From: Mycobacterium sp. SMC-8 | GTDB taxonomy: Bacteria; Actinomycetota; Actinomycetes; Mycobacteriales; Mycobacteriaceae | NCBI RefSeq assembly: GCF_025263565.1 | Contig: NZ_CP079865.1 | Location: forward strand, 3,906,001 to 3,970,000 | Direction: 5' to 3' | DNA: 64,000 nucleotides | Shown: positions 22,551-31,210 of the stretch, piece after piece | How positions within the stretch are numbered: position 1 is the first letter of the stretch | How the letters are laid out: each line of letters begins with the position of its first letter | Program-made: the position numbers and the translations under genes | Notes under the pieces: generated by a model | Seen by the model: the letters and a program-made list of their open reading frames with translations, nothing else | Database searches by the model: none | Told to the model about the DNA's origin: nothing

Positions 22551-23135
22551 TCAGTAGATGTAGAAGGGGCTCAGCTCGTGTGCGCGCTGCAGGTTGGTCT
22601 GCATGCAGTCCGGATCCGGCTCGGAGTAGATGGGCGAATAGAACAGGGACTGCTGGATCACCCCGTAGCTGGTCTTGAACGCCACCATGCAGGTGATCCA
22701 CCAGCGGTTGTTCCAGTCGGTCGGTTTCATGATCCAGAACTGGGCGGCGCGGTGCCCGTTGATGTCGAGTTCGACCGCGTCAGGCGGCAGCGTTTCTTCA
22801 TAGGTGCGCCACACGACCGCCTCGACGGCCATCTGGTAGTTCCCGGCGTCGTACTTGCAGCGCAGGCTGTCCTCGTGCGCCGGCGGGGTGAACGCCAACC
22901 CGATGCGCTGGACGACGTCGAGCGGGATGTCCCGGCATGGGTCGAACGGATCGGGGTCGGTGAGGTCAAGCACCGGCGACTTGATCGTGGTGGTCGCGTT
23001 CGGCAGCGGCACGAACGTCGAGCGGAGGTCCACGTCGTCCGGGCCGGTGACCACGGCCGGGCTGGTCTGCACCACCACGACCACCGCTGCGACCAGCGCG
23101 CACAGCGCCGAGAACAGTCGCAGCTTGGCGACCAT
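22551..23135 (-). CDS. Membrane-anchored DUF3558-type protein (Rv2799-like)
   Basis: A 194-residue protein with an N-terminal hydrophobic segment (LFSALCALVAAVVVVVQ, about 7-23) acting as signal or anchor, without a lipobox Cys. The extracytoplasmic part has the DUF3558 layout: FDPCRDIPLDVVQRIGL, a mid CKYDAGNYQMAVEAVVW and a late DPDCMQTNLQRAHEL. Function is unknown. Tandem GTG-ATG starts (23138/23135) follow AGGGGG. A perfect 16-bp palindrome lies 105 bp upstream. Confidence 0.72.
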   Translation of the reverse strand: MVAKLRLFSALCALVAAVVVVVQTSPAVVTGPDDVDLRSTFVPLPNATTTIKSPVLDLTDPDPFDPCRDIPLDVVQRIGLAFTPPAHEDSLRCKYDAGNYQMAVEAVVWRTYEETLPPDAVELDINGHRAAQFWIMKPTDWNNRWWITCMVAFKTSYGVIQQSLFYSPIYSEPDPDCMQTNLQRAHELSPFYIY

Positions 23136-23239
23136 CACACCCCCTGGGTCTCGTGGCCGCCGCGTCGCGGGCTGCCGCCTGGTTCATCGCCGGTCTGCCC
23201 GGGAGTGTAACGGTCGGCTCCGGGCCGCCGGGCGGGAAC

Positions 23240-23255
23240 CTAGAACATGTTCTAG
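23240..23255. promoter_or_regulatory. KstR-like operator CTAGAACATGTTCTAG
   Basis: A perfect 16-bp palindrome between two divergent genes. It matches TNNAACNNGTTNNA, the published operator of KstR, the TetR-family repressor of mycobacterial cholesterol catabolism. The site lies 47 nt before the phosphoesterase GTG and about 105 nt before the DUF3558 gene start. Confidence 0.6.
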
Positions 23256-23287
23256 TTGCCGCCCGGCCGGCTCCTGTGGTCCACCAG

Positions 23288-23293
23288 TAGGCT
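23288..23293 (+). promoter_or_regulatory. -10 box of the phosphoesterase-pptT-truB operon
   Basis: TAGGCT ends 8 nt before the GTG at 23302, fitting TANNNT and a leaderless transcript. The KstR-like palindrome lies 32-48 bp upstream of it. Confidence 0.45.
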
Positions 23294-23301
23294 TGGGTGT
23301 C

Positions 23302-24249
23302 GTGACCACTGACGAACGGCGCCCGACCCTGTGGGCGGTCAGTGACCTCCATACCGGGCACACCGGCAACAAGCCGGTCACCGAGTCGCTGCACCCGGCT
23401 TCTCCCGACGACTGGCTGATCGTGGCCGGTGACGTCGCCGAGCGCACCGACGAGATCCGGTGGGCACTGGACCTGCTCAGAAAACGTTTCGCCAAGGTGA
23501 TCTGGGTGCCCGGCAACCACGAGTTGTGGACCACCAACCGTGACCCGATGCAGATCTTCGGCAAGGCCCGCTACGACTACCTGGTCAACATGTGCGACGA
23601 GATGGGCATCGTCACCCCGGAGCACCCGTTCCCGGTGTGGACCGAGGAGGGCGGGCCGGCGACCATCGTGCCGATGTTCCTGCTCTACGACTATTCGTTC
23701 CTGCCCCAGGGCGCCGGGACCAAGGCCGAGGGGCTGGCGATCGCCAAGGAACGCAATATCGTCGGCACCGATGAGTATCTGCTGTCCGCGGAGCCGTACT
23801 CGACGCGTGACGCATGGTGCCGCGACCGGGTGAACTACACCCGCAAACGCCTGGAGGACCTGGACTGGATGATGCCCACGATCCAGGTCAACCATTTCCC
23901 GATGGTGCGCGAACCCTGCGACGCGATGTTCTACCCCGAGTTTTCGCTGTGGTGCGGCACCACCGCGACCGCGGACTGGCACACCCGCTACAACGCGGTC
24001 TGCTCGGTGTACGGGCACCTGCACATCCCACGCACCACCTGGTACGACGGCGTGCGGTTCGAAGAGGTCTCGGTCGGCTATCCGCGGGAGTGGCGTCGGC
24101 GGCGGCCCTACCGTTGGCTGCGTCAGATTCTCCCGGACCCGAAATACGCGCCGGGTTATCTCAACGAGTTCGGTGGGCACTTTCAGATCACCCAGGAGAT
24201 GCGCGACAACGCCGCCAAGATGCAGCAGCGGATCAGGGATCGGGCGTGA
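23302..24249 (+). CDS. Calcineurin-like metallophosphoesterase (Rv2795c-like)
   Basis: A 315-residue binuclear-metal phosphoesterase: SDLHTG (Asp15, His17), AGDVAE (Asp44), PGNHELW (Asn72-His73), then VNHFP and GHLH motifs in order. In M. tuberculosis this neighbour of pptT was reported as a phosphopantetheinyl hydrolase removing 4'-phosphopantetheine from carrier proteins (PptH), opposing PptT; the same location and motifs suggest this role here. The GTG at 23302 is chosen because upstream sequence belongs to the divergent promoter region. Its TGA overlaps the pptT GTG (24246-24249). Confidence 0.85.
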   Translation: MTTDERRPTLWAVSDLHTGHTGNKPVTESLHPASPDDWLIVAGDVAERTDEIRWALDLLRKRFAKVIWVPGNHELWTTNRDPMQIFGKARYDYLVNMCDEMGIVTPEHPFPVWTEEGGPATIVPMFLLYDYSFLPQGAGTKAEGLAIAKERNIVGTDEYLLSAEPYSTRDAWCRDRVNYTRKRLEDLDWMMPTIQVNHFPMVREPCDAMFYPEFSLWCGTTATADWHTRYNAVCSVYGHLHIPRTTWYDGVRFEEVSVGYPREWRRRRPYRWLRQILPDPKYAPGYLNEFGGHFQITQEMRDNAAKMQQRIRDRA

Positions 24250-24923
24250 TCGCGGCCAAACTGCTCGCCGGGGTGCTCCCAGGCGAGAGCGACGCGCTGG
24301 CTGCGGCCGAGATGTACTCGGATCCGCGGGAATTGGCTCCGCTGCCGGAAGAGGAGCCGCTGATCGCGAAGTCGGTGGCCAAGCGGCGCAACGAGTTCAT
24401 CACCGTGCGCTACTGCGCGCGCCAGGCTCTCGTCGACCTCGGGATGGAACCCGTACCGATTCTCAAGGGCCAGAAGGGCGAACCGTGCTGGCCCGACGGC
24501 ATCGTCGGTAGCCTGACCCACTGCGAGGGATTCCGCGGCGCGGCCGTGGGGCGGCGGGCCGAGGTGCGGTCGGTGGGGATCGACGCCGAACCCCATGACG
24601 TGCTGCCCGACGGTGTGCTCGACGCGATCAGCCTGCCCGCCGAACGTCACGAGCTCTCCGCGATGCCCGGCGGGGTGCACTGGGACCGGGTGCTGTTCTG
24701 CGCCAAGGAGGCGACATACAAGGCGTGGTTCCCGCTGACGCACCGATGGCTGGGTTTCGAGGACGCGCACATCACGTTCGAGGTCGACTCCTGCGGACAG
24801 GCGGGAACGTTCACCTCGGAGATCCTGATCGACCCGCAAGCGGAGACCGGTCCGCCGCTGACGTCTCTGGCGGGGCGGTGGTCGATCCGCGACGGGATCG
24901 CACTGACCGCGATCGTCCTGTGA
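24246..24923 (+). CDS. pptT: 4'-phosphopantetheinyl transferase PptT
   Basis: A 225-residue Sfp-type transferase that loads coenzyme A-derived phosphopantetheine on ACPs, PKS and NRPS carrier domains, needed for mycolate, virulence-lipid and siderophore synthesis; essential in M. tuberculosis (227 aa). Mg/CoA motif VGIDAEPHD has Asp113 and Glu115; [13 protein letters not shown] carries Lys154, Glu155 and Lys159. The GTG overlaps the previous stop by 4 nt and its own TGA overlaps truB, so the three genes are translated together. Confidence 0.95.
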   Translation: MIAAKLLAGVLPGESDALAAAEMYSDPRELAPLPEEEPLIAKSVAKRRNEFITVRYCARQALVDLGMEPVPILKGQKGEPCWPDGIVGSLTHCEGFRGAAVGRRAEVRSVGIDAEPHDVLPDGVLDAISLPAERHELSAMPGGVHWDRVLFCAKEATYKAWFPLTHRWLGFEDAHITFEVDSCGQAGTFTSEILIDPQAETGPPLTSLAGRWSIRDGIALTAIVL

Positions 24924-25813
24924 CAGCAGCCGGGCTGGTCGTCGTCGACAAACCGTGCGGTATGACGAGCCATGACGTCGTCGGCCGCTGCCGCCGTCTG
25001 TTCGGCACCCGCAAGGTCGGACATGCGGGCACGCTGGACCCGATGGCGACGGGAGTGCTGATCGTCGGGATCGAACGCGCCACCAAGATCCTCGGTCTGC
25101 TGACGGCGACGGATAAGTCGTATGAGGCGACGGTCAGGCTGGGGCAGACGACCTCCACCGAGGACGCCGAAGGCGAAGCGCTGCAATCGATTTCGGCGTC
25201 CCACCTCACCGACTCGGCTATCGAGGCCGCGCTGGGGCCGCTGCGCGGCCCGATCGAGCAGGTGCCGTCGTCGGTCAGCGCGATCAAGGTGGCCGGCAAG
25301 CGCGCCTACCAGATGGTCCGCGAAGGGCAGGCCGTGGAGTTGGCGGCCCGCCCGGTGCGCATCGACCGCTTCGACGTGCTGGAGGTTCGGCGAGAGATCG
25401 AAGGAGTCGACGGCGTCATCGATGTCGATGTGGCCGTGGACTGTTCGAGTGGGACCTATATCCGGGCGCTGGCCCGTGACCTCGGCGCCGCGCTGGGTGT
25501 CGGCGGGCACCTGACCGCGCTGCGCCGAACCCGGGTGGGCGGAATCGGATTGGATCAGGCGCGCACCCTGGAGCAGCTGGGTGAGCGCCCGGAACTCAGT
25601 TACTCGCTGGACGAGGCGTGCCTGCAGGCGTTTCCGCGGCGCGAGCTCACCGACGCGGAGGCGGTGGACGCAAGCCACGGGCGACCCCTGCCGCCCGCCG
25701 GAATCGAGGGCGTGTACGCCGCCACGGCGCCGGACGGGCGCGTGATGGCGCTCTTGGAGGACGCGGGCTCGCGGACGAAGTCCGTGGTGGTGATCCGGCC
25801 TGCCACGCTGTAG
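24920..25813 (+). CDS. truB: tRNA pseudouridine(55) synthase TruB
   Basis: A 297-residue pseudouridine synthase modifying U55 in the T-loop of tRNAs. The catalytic Asp40 is in [16 protein letters not shown], preceded by [14 protein letters not shown]. The C-terminal PUA-like region follows at about 230-297. The GTG start overlaps the pptT stop by 4 nt (GTGA). M. tuberculosis TruB is 298 aa. The 78-bp gap after it, before the convergent SRPBCC gene, shows no gene. Confidence 0.95.
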   Translation: MTAAGLVVVDKPCGMTSHDVVGRCRRLFGTRKVGHAGTLDPMATGVLIVGIERATKILGLLTATDKSYEATVRLGQTTSTEDAEGEALQSISASHLTDSAIEAALGPLRGPIEQVPSSVSAIKVAGKRAYQMVREGQAVELAARPVRIDRFDVLEVRREIEGVDGVIDVDVAVDCSSGTYIRALARDLGAALGVGGHLTALRRTRVGGIGLDQARTLEQLGERPELSYSLDEACLQAFPRRELTDAEAVDASHGRPLPPAGIEGVYAATAPDGRVMALLEDAGSRTKSVVVIRPATL

Positions 25814-25891
25814 CGCCGCCCTGCCGCGACCGCCCGCCGGGATGTGTACGCGACCGACGCCGAGACGCCGACACGTGCGACTGGGCCGTGG

Positions 25892-26323
25892 CTACGCGTA
25901 GAGCTGCTCGAACTGCTTGATCGACTTGTCGATGTCGCCCTTGACGGCGCGCACCGCGGCCGCGCCGATCGGGCCGAACAGCGGGGCGCCGCCGAGGTCC
26001 ATCCGCACGGTGAACATGCAGCCGTCGCCGGAGGACGCGACCTTCATCGCCAGCTTGTAGCGCGTGCCGCCCACACCCTCGCCGCTGATCTCCAGCGCCG
26101 ACGGGGGATCGAACCTGCGCACCGTCCACGTCACCCGGTTGCGCATGCCCTTCGCGCCGGCCACCCCGACAACGGTCACGCCGACGTCGAGTTGGTCGGG
26201 CAGCTCCGAACGCCACCCCTGATGCATGCTCATCCAGTCGCCCAGCGTCGACAGGTCCGATGCGTGTCCCCAGGCCTTCTCGGCCGGCATCGGTAGCGAA
26301 CGGGACATCTCGAGCTTGGCCAT
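25892..26323 (-). CDS. SRPBCC/START-like ligand-binding protein
   Basis: A 143-residue protein of the SRPBCC (polyketide cyclase/START-like) fold, with EMSRSLPMPAEKAWGHASDLSTLGDW at the start and a long C-terminal helix KGDIDKSIKQFEQLY. Such proteins bind hydrophobic ligands; no ligand is implied. The ATG at 26323 is preferred over GTG 26329 because AGGAG then lies 6 nt upstream. It begins 8 nt after mntR on the same strand, so the two are probably co-transcribed. Confidence 0.75.
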   Translation of the reverse strand: MAKLEMSRSLPMPAEKAWGHASDLSTLGDWMSMHQGWRSELPDQLDVGVTVVGVAGAKGMRNRVTWTVRRFDPPSALEISGEGVGGTRYKLAMKVASSGDGCMFTVRMDLGGAPLFGPIGAAAVRAVKGDIDKSIKQFEQLYA

Positions 26324-26331
26324 CGGCACTC

Positions 26332-27048
26332 CTACGCTATGACCCAGATCGCCTGTGCGGCCGGGCTTCCCAAATCGACAGTGGTTTCATCGGCCGTCAC
26401 GTCGGAATTCGCCGGATTCTCTATGGCCACCGAGATCATGCCGGCGAAGTCGCGGCGGGCCACCACCCGCAACCGTGAATCCAGGCTGATCCCGACGGTG
26501 TCGAAGTACCGCAGCATCTCGGGGTCGGCGTCGGAGATGCGGGCGACGGTGCCGGCCTCGCCGTTCTGACAGTCCGAGAGCTGACGCGCCGGTGGGGTCG
26601 GCACCTTGCCGTCGGCTGCAGGGATCGGGTCGCCGTGCGGGTCCCGCGTCGGATAGCCGAGCTTGGCGTCGATCCGGTCGAGCATCCGGTCGGAGACGGC
26701 GTGCTCGAGCACCTCGGCCTCGTCGTGCACCTCGTCCCAGCTGTAGCCGAGCTCGTTGACCAGGAACGTCTCCATCAGCCGGTGCCGGCGCACCATGGCC
26801 AGCGCGGCGCGGCGGCCGGCATCGGTGAGCGTGACGGCGCCGTACTTCTCGTGGTCGACCAGACCCTGATCGGCCAGCTTGCGGATGGACTCCGACGCGG
26901 TGCTGGCCGACACCCCGATCCGCTCGGCCAGCAGTTTGGTGCTGACTTTCTCGTGCGACCACTCTTGCGCGGTCCAGATGACCTTCAGATAGTCCTGGGC
27001 GACCGTCGACAGATCGGCGGGGTTGGCGGAATTGCCGTCAGGACTCAC
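26332..27048 (-). CDS. mntR: DtxR-family manganese-responsive repressor
   Basis: A 238-residue regulator matching Rv2788 (SirR/MntR), distinct from IdeR. The winged HTH (about 10-75) contains LLAERIGVSASTASESIRKLADQGL. The metal-binding dimerisation region is RRHRLMETFLVNELGYSWDEVHDEAEVLEHAVSDRMLDRID with His89, Glu93, Glu112 and His116-type ligands, and a C-terminal FeoA/SH3-like domain follows. The orthologue represses Mn transport genes in mycobacteria. No mntH lies nearby. Confidence 0.85.
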   Translation of the reverse strand: MSPDGNSANPADLSTVAQDYLKVIWTAQEWSHEKVSTKLLAERIGVSASTASESIRKLADQGLVDHEKYGAVTLTDAGRRAALAMVRRHRLMETFLVNELGYSWDEVHDEAEVLEHAVSDRMLDRIDAKLGYPTRDPHGDPIPAADGKVPTPPARQLSDCQNGEAGTVARISDADPEMLRYFDTVGISLDSRLRVVARRDFAGMISVAIENPANSDVTADETTVDLGSPAAQAIWVIA

Positions 27049-27057
27049 GAGGATGAA

Positions 27058-27109
27058 GTTTAGGCAATCGAAACTCGATCCGGGGGTGTCGCTCGGCCGG
27101 TGTTTAGGC
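27058..27109. promoter_or_regulatory. Repeated GTTTAGGC between mntR and ribF
   Basis: GTTTAGGC occurs at 27058-27065 and 27102-27109 in the 92-bp divergent gap. TTTAGGC resembles DtxR-family half sites (IdeR boxes contain TTAGG). Neither copy is a full palindrome, so an autoregulatory MntR site is only a possibility. Confidence 0.3.
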
Positions 27110-27128
27110 CGGAGTTGCGCAAGGGTCG

Positions 27129-27134
27129 TAGGCT
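27129..27134 (+). promoter_or_regulatory. -10 box of ribF
   Basis: TAGGCT is followed by exactly 6 nt and the GTG at 27141, implying a leaderless ribF mRNA. Confidence 0.5.
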
Positions 27135-27140
27135 AGCGGC

Positions 27141-28115
27141 GTGCAGCGCTGGCGGGGGCAGGACGAAATCCCCACAGACTGGGGCCGATGTGTCGTCACC
27201 ATCGGGGTCTTCGACGGTGTCCATCGCGGACACCAGGAGCTGATCAGCCGTGCGGTCAAGGCCGGACGCTCGCGCGGCGTACCGGTCGTGCTGATGACCT
27301 TCGACCCGCACCCGATGGAGGTCGTGTTCCCGGGCAGTCACCCGGCCCAGCTCACCACGCTGACCCGGCGCGCCGAGCTGGTCGAGGAACTCGGTATCGA
27401 CGTTTTCCTGGTGATGCCGTTCACCGCCGACTTCATGAAGCTGACCCCGGAGCGCTACATCCACGAGCTGCTGGTGGAACGGCTGCACGTGGTCGAGGTG
27501 GTCGTGGGAGACAACTTCACCTTCGGCAAGAAGGCGGCGGGCAACGTCGACCTGCTCCGCAAGGCGGGGGAGCGGTTCGGCTTTGCGGTGGACTCGCTCT
27601 CGCTGGTCGCCGAGCATCACCGCGACGAGACCGTCACGTTCTCGTCGACCTATATCCGCTCCTGCGTCGACGCCGGCGACATGGTCGCCGCGGCGGAGGC
27701 GCTCGGCCGGCCGCACCGCGTCGAGGGTGTGGTGGTGCGGGGCGACGGGCGCGGCCGGGTGCTCGGCTTCCCGACCGCCAACGTTGCACCGCCGATGTAC
27801 TCGGCGATCCCGGCCGACGGCGTCTACGCGGCGTGGTTCACCGTGCTCGGGCACGGTCCGGTCGTCGGCACCGTGACTCCCGGCGAGCGCTACCAGGCCG
27901 CGGTGTCGGTCGGCACCAACCCGACCTTCTCCGGACGCACCCGCACCGTGGAGGCGTTCGTACTGGACACCACCGCTGACCTGTACGGTCAGCACGTCGC
28001 CGTCGACTTCGTCGCCCGTCTGCGGGGGCAGGAGAAATTCGACTCGGTGGCCGATCTGGTGAGTGCGATGGATACCGACACCGAACGTGCCCGCACCATC
28101 TTGTCGGCCCGCTAG
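27141..28115 (+). CDS. ribF: Bifunctional riboflavin kinase/FAD synthetase
   Basis: A 324-residue enzyme making FMN then FAD. The N-terminal nucleotidyltransferase domain has the HIGH-like GVFDGVHRGHQELI and a late FSSTYIRSCVDAGD. The C-terminal kinase domain starts around GVVVRGDGRGRVLGFPTANV and continues to SVGTNPTFSGRTRTVEAFVL. M. tuberculosis RibF is 331 aa and likewise precedes rpsO. Confidence 0.95.
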   Translation: MQRWRGQDEIPTDWGRCVVTIGVFDGVHRGHQELISRAVKAGRSRGVPVVLMTFDPHPMEVVFPGSHPAQLTTLTRRAELVEELGIDVFLVMPFTADFMKLTPERYIHELLVERLHVVEVVVGDNFTFGKKAAGNVDLLRKAGERFGFAVDSLSLVAEHHRDETVTFSSTYIRSCVDAGDMVAAAEALGRPHRVEGVVVRGDGRGRVLGFPTANVAPPMYSAIPADGVYAAWFTVLGHGPVVGTVTPGERYQAAVSVGTNPTFSGRTRTVEAFVLDTTADLYGQHVAVDFVARLRGQEKFDSVADLVSAMDTDTERARTILSAR

Positions 28116-28156
28116 CCGGCCCGTTCGCCGATTCGTCGGCCGGCTGTGGCCGCTGC

Positions 28157-28162
28157 TAGACT
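28157..28162 (+). promoter_or_regulatory. -10 box TAGACT upstream of rpsO
   Basis: A strong TANNNT box in the 152-bp ribF-rpsO gap. A transcript from here would have a leader of about 100 nt with GGAG near 28257 before the GTG. Confidence 0.45.
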
Positions 28163-28267
28163 CCTCGCCGACCCGGCGCGTGCTGCAGTTCGCGGTGGCC
28201 GCGCTTTTCGGGGCTGGTGTCTGAACCGGGCCCCAATGTTCGCGGACCGAATTGATGGAGTTGTTTC

Positions 28268-28537
28268 GTGGCGCTCACTGCCGAACAGAAGAAGGAAATC
28301 TTGGGCCAGTACGGCCTGCACGACACCGACACCGGTTCTCCGGAGGCTCAGGTCGCGCTGCTCACCAAGCGCATCGTCGACCTCACCGAGCACCTCAAGC
28401 AGCACAAGCACGACCACCACTCGCGTCGCGGTCTGCTGCTGCTCGTCGGCCGTCGCCGCCGACTGCTCAAGTACGTCGCCCAGGTCGACGTGCAGCGCTA
28501 CCGGTCGCTGATCGAGCGTCTCGGCCTGCGCCGCTGA
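28268..28537 (+). CDS. rpsO: 30S ribosomal protein S15
   Basis: An 89-residue primary 16S rRNA-binding protein. The sequence [20 protein letters not shown] and the central [20 protein letters not shown] are standard for S15. GTG start with GGAG about 8 nt upstream. A strong hairpin terminator follows at 28579, separating it from pnp, unlike the rpsO-pnp operon of E. coli. Confidence 0.97.
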   Translation: MALTAEQKKEILGQYGLHDTDTGSPEAQVALLTKRIVDLTEHLKQHKHDHHSRRGLLLLVGRRRRLLKYVAQVDVQRYRSLIERLGLRR

Positions 28538-28578
28538 CGCGTCCGGTCTGACCGCCGGATCCTCACACGTAACGAGCC

Positions 28579-28617
28579 CCGTGGCCGTGACCGCCCCGCG
28601 CGGTCACGGCCACGGGC
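28579..28617 (+). terminator. Strong hairpin terminator after rpsO
   Basis: A perfect 16-bp stem, left arm CCCGTGGCCGTGACCG (28579-28594) and right arm CGGTCACGGCCACGGG (28602-28617), with a 7-nt loop, followed by CGTTTCC. It starts 41 nt after the rpsO stop. The U-tract is poor, as often in mycobacteria. Confidence 0.8.
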
Positions 28618-28936
28618 GTTTCCGGCTCGACCAGGTGCGGTGGATTAGGGGTTTCCGGTATGCCGCGATGTAGCATGGGTGCGTTCGGATGCCGTACGGC
28701 ACGAACACTGGGTGCGGTCCTCGCAGATCCGCGTGCACCGCTCCCGCGTGACATGACACGAACCGCCCGATCGCGCGGTCTTCGGTAGTGGCTGCCGGAG
28801 GAACACTCCGGCAGCTTCGATCGACGGCCGTCGACGCATCCGGGCGCGGCATCCCGGGTCTCCGGAGCTGTCCGCACACACCGCGCGTGCTCACGCGAAA
28901 CCGCTGATGTGAATCAGAGAGGTCATACGGACGTCC
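28618..28936 (+). promoter_or_regulatory. Structured upstream/leader region of pnp
   Basis: About 320 bp with no convincing gene; M. tuberculosis has lppU here, and nothing resembling it is present. TAGCAT at 28671-28676 is a possible -10. Two hairpins follow: TGCCGTACGGCA (centre about 28694) extended by GTTCG/CGAAC arms, and TGCCGGAG-5 nt-CTCCGGCA (28793-28813). PNPase genes in other bacteria have processed, autoregulatory leaders; this region could serve that role. Confidence 0.45.
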
Positions 28937-31210
28937 ATGTCTGTAGTTGAAATCGAAGAAGGCGTGTTCGAATCCACCGCCACCATCGACAACGGGAGCT
29001 TCGGCACCCGCACCATTCGTTTCGAGACCGGTCGGCTGGCCCAGCAGGCCGCCGGCGCCGTCGTCGCCTACCTCGACGACGAGACCATGCTCCTGAGCGC
29101 CACCACCGCCAGCAAGGCGCCCAAGGAGCATTTCGACTTCTTCCCGTTGACGATCGACGTCGAAGAGCGCATGTACGCCGCCGGCCGCATCCCCGGTTCG
29201 TTCTTCCGCCGTGAGGGCCGTCCCTCCACCGACGCGATCCTGACCTGCCGCCTGATCGACCGGCCGCTGCGCCCGTCGTTCGTCAGCGGTCTGCGCAACG
29301 AGATCCAGGTCGTCGTCACCGTGCTGAGCCTGGATCCCAAGGATCTGTACGACGTGCTGGCCATCAACGCCGCCTCGGCGTCGACCCAGATCTCCGGCCT
29401 GCCGTTCTCCGGCCCGGTCGGCGGTGTGCGCGTCGCCCTCATCAATGATCCGACTGTCGGCACCGCCGAGGGTGGGCAGTGGGTTGCCTTCCCGACCGTC
29501 GAGCAGCTCGAGCATGCCGTGTTCGACATGGTCGTCGCGGGCCGCAAGGTGGACGATGACGTCGCGATCATGATGGTCGAGGCCGAGGCCACCGAGAACG
29601 TCATCGACCTCGTGGCCGGTGGCGCCGGTGCACCCACCGAGTCCGTGGTGGCCGAGGGTCTGGAAGCCGCCAAGCCGTTCATCGCGGTGCTGTGCGACGC
29701 CCAGGCCGAGCTGGCCGGCGCCGCAGGCAAGGAGACCGCCGAGTACCCGCTGTTCCCGGACTACGGCGACGACGTCTACTACGCGGTGGCTTCGGTGGCC
29801 ACCGAGGCGCTGTCGGAGGCGCTGACCATCGCGAACAAGAACGAGCGCAATGACCGCCTCGACGAGATCAAGGCCGAGGTGCTCGAGCGGCTCGCCGAGC
29901 AGTACGCCGGCCGAGAGAAAGAGATCGGTGCCGCCTACCGCGCGCTGACCAAAAAGCTTGTGCGCCAGCGCATCCTGACCGATCACTTCCGTATCGACGG
30001 CCGCGGTGTCACCGACATCCGCGCGCTCTCGGCCGAGGTCGCGGTCGTCCCGCGGGCACACGGCAGCGCGCTGTTCGAGCGCGGCGAGACCCAGATCCTG
30101 GGTGTCACCACGCTCGACATGGTCAAGATGGCTCAGCAGATCGACTCGCTGGGGCCGGAGACGTCCAAGCGCTACATGCACCACTACAACTTCCCGCCGT
30201 TCTCGACCGGTGAGACCGGCCGCGTCGGGTCGCCCAAGCGCCGCGAGATCGGCCACGGGGCACTCGCCGAGCGGGCCTTGGTGCCGGTGCTGCCCAGCGT
30301 CGAGGAGTTCCCCTTCGCCATTCGCCAGGTATCGGAGGCGTTGAGCTCCAACGGCTCGACCTCGATGGGTTCGGTGTGTGCGTCGACGCTGTCGCTGCTG
30401 AACGCCGGTGTGCCCCTGAAAGCCCCGGTGGCCGGTATCGCGATGGGCCTGGTGTCCGACGACGTTGAAGTTGATGGCAAGACCGAGCGCCGCTTCGTCA
30501 CGCTGACCGACATCCTCGGCGCCGAGGACGCGTTCGGCGACATGGACTTCAAGTGCGCAGGCACGAAGGACTTCGTCACCGCGCTGCAGCTCGACACCAA
30601 GCTCGACGGCATCCCGTCTCAGGTGCTGGCCAACGCGCTGGCCCAGGCCAAGGACGCTCGGATCACCATCCTCGAGGTGATGGCCGAAGCGATCGACGGG
30701 CCCGACGAGATGAGCCCGTACGCGCCGCGGATCACCACGATCAAGGTTCCGGTCGACAAGATCGGCGAGGTCATCGGCCCCAAGGGCAAGATGATCAACT
30801 CGATCACCGAGGAGACCGGCGCGTCGATCTCGATCGAGGACGACGGCACCGTGTTCGTCGGCGCGTCCAACGGCGAGTCGGCGCAGGCCGCGATCGACAA
30901 GATCAACGCGATCGCCAACCCGCAGCTGCCCAAGGTCGGCGAGCGGTTCCTCGGAACCGTCGTCAAGACCACCGACTTCGGTGCCTTCGTGTCGCTGCTG
31001 CCGGGCCGCGACGGGCTGGTGCACATCTCGAAGCTGGGCCGCGGCAAGCGGATCGCCAAGGTCGAGGACATCGCCAAGGTCGGCGACAAACTCCGCGTGG
31101 AGATCGCCGACATCGACAACCGCGGCAAGATCTCCTTGGTCCTGGTTGCCGAAGACGCCGCAGACGCACCCGCTGACGCGCCGGTTGATGCAGCGACGCC
31201 GAGCAGCTGA
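28937..31210 (+). CDS. pnp: Polyribonucleotide nucleotidyltransferase (PNPase/GpsI)
   Basis: A 757-residue phosphorolytic 3'-5' exoribonuclease. Two RNase PH domains (about 10-230 and 345-560) flank a helical linker. The second holds the conserved [20 protein letters not shown] and [13 protein letters not shown]. Then come a KH domain ([21 protein letters not shown]) and an S1 domain ([28 protein letters not shown]). Length matches M. tuberculosis GpsI (752 aa). The Ala/Pro/Asp-rich tail overlaps the start of the M16 protease gene by 23 nt. Confidence 0.96.
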   Translation: MSVVEIEEGVFESTATIDNGSFGTRTIRFETGRLAQQAAGAVVAYLDDETMLLSATTASKAPKEHFDFFPLTIDVEERMYAAGRIPGSFFRREGRPSTDAILTCRLIDRPLRPSFVSGLRNEIQVVVTVLSLDPKDLYDVLAINAASASTQISGLPFSGPVGGVRVALINDPTVGTAEGGQWVAFPTVEQLEHAVFDMVVAGRKVDDDVAIMMVEAEATENVIDLVAGGAGAPTESVVAEGLEAAKPFIAVLCDAQAELAGAAGKETAEYPLFPDYGDDVYYAVASVATEALSEALTIANKNERNDRLDEIKAEVLERLAEQYAGREKEIGAAYRALTKKLVRQRILTDHFRIDGRGVTDIRALSAEVAVVPRAHGSALFERGETQILGVTTLDMVKMAQQIDSLGPETSKRYMHHYNFPPFSTGETGRVGSPKRREIGHGALAERALVPVLPSVEEFPFAIRQVSEALSSNGSTSMGSVCASTLSLLNAGVPLKAPVAGIAMGLVSDDVEVDGKTERRFVTLTDILGAEDAFGDMDFKCAGTKDFVTALQLDTKLDGIPSQVLANALAQAKDARITILEVMAEAIDGPDEMSPYAPRITTIKVPVDKIGEVIGPKGKMINSITEETGASISIEDDGTVFVGASNGESAQAAIDKINAIANPQLPKVGERFLGTVVKTTDFGAFVSLLPGRDGLVHISKLGRGKRIAKVEDIAKVGDKLRVEIADIDNRGKISLVLVAEDAADAPADAPVDAATPSS

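Noticed and set aside
25814..25891. Possible fourth copy of the 62-bp repeat in the truB-SRPBCC gap
   Set aside because: Only fragments such as GCGACCGACGCC and GACACGTGCG match; too degenerate to claim.
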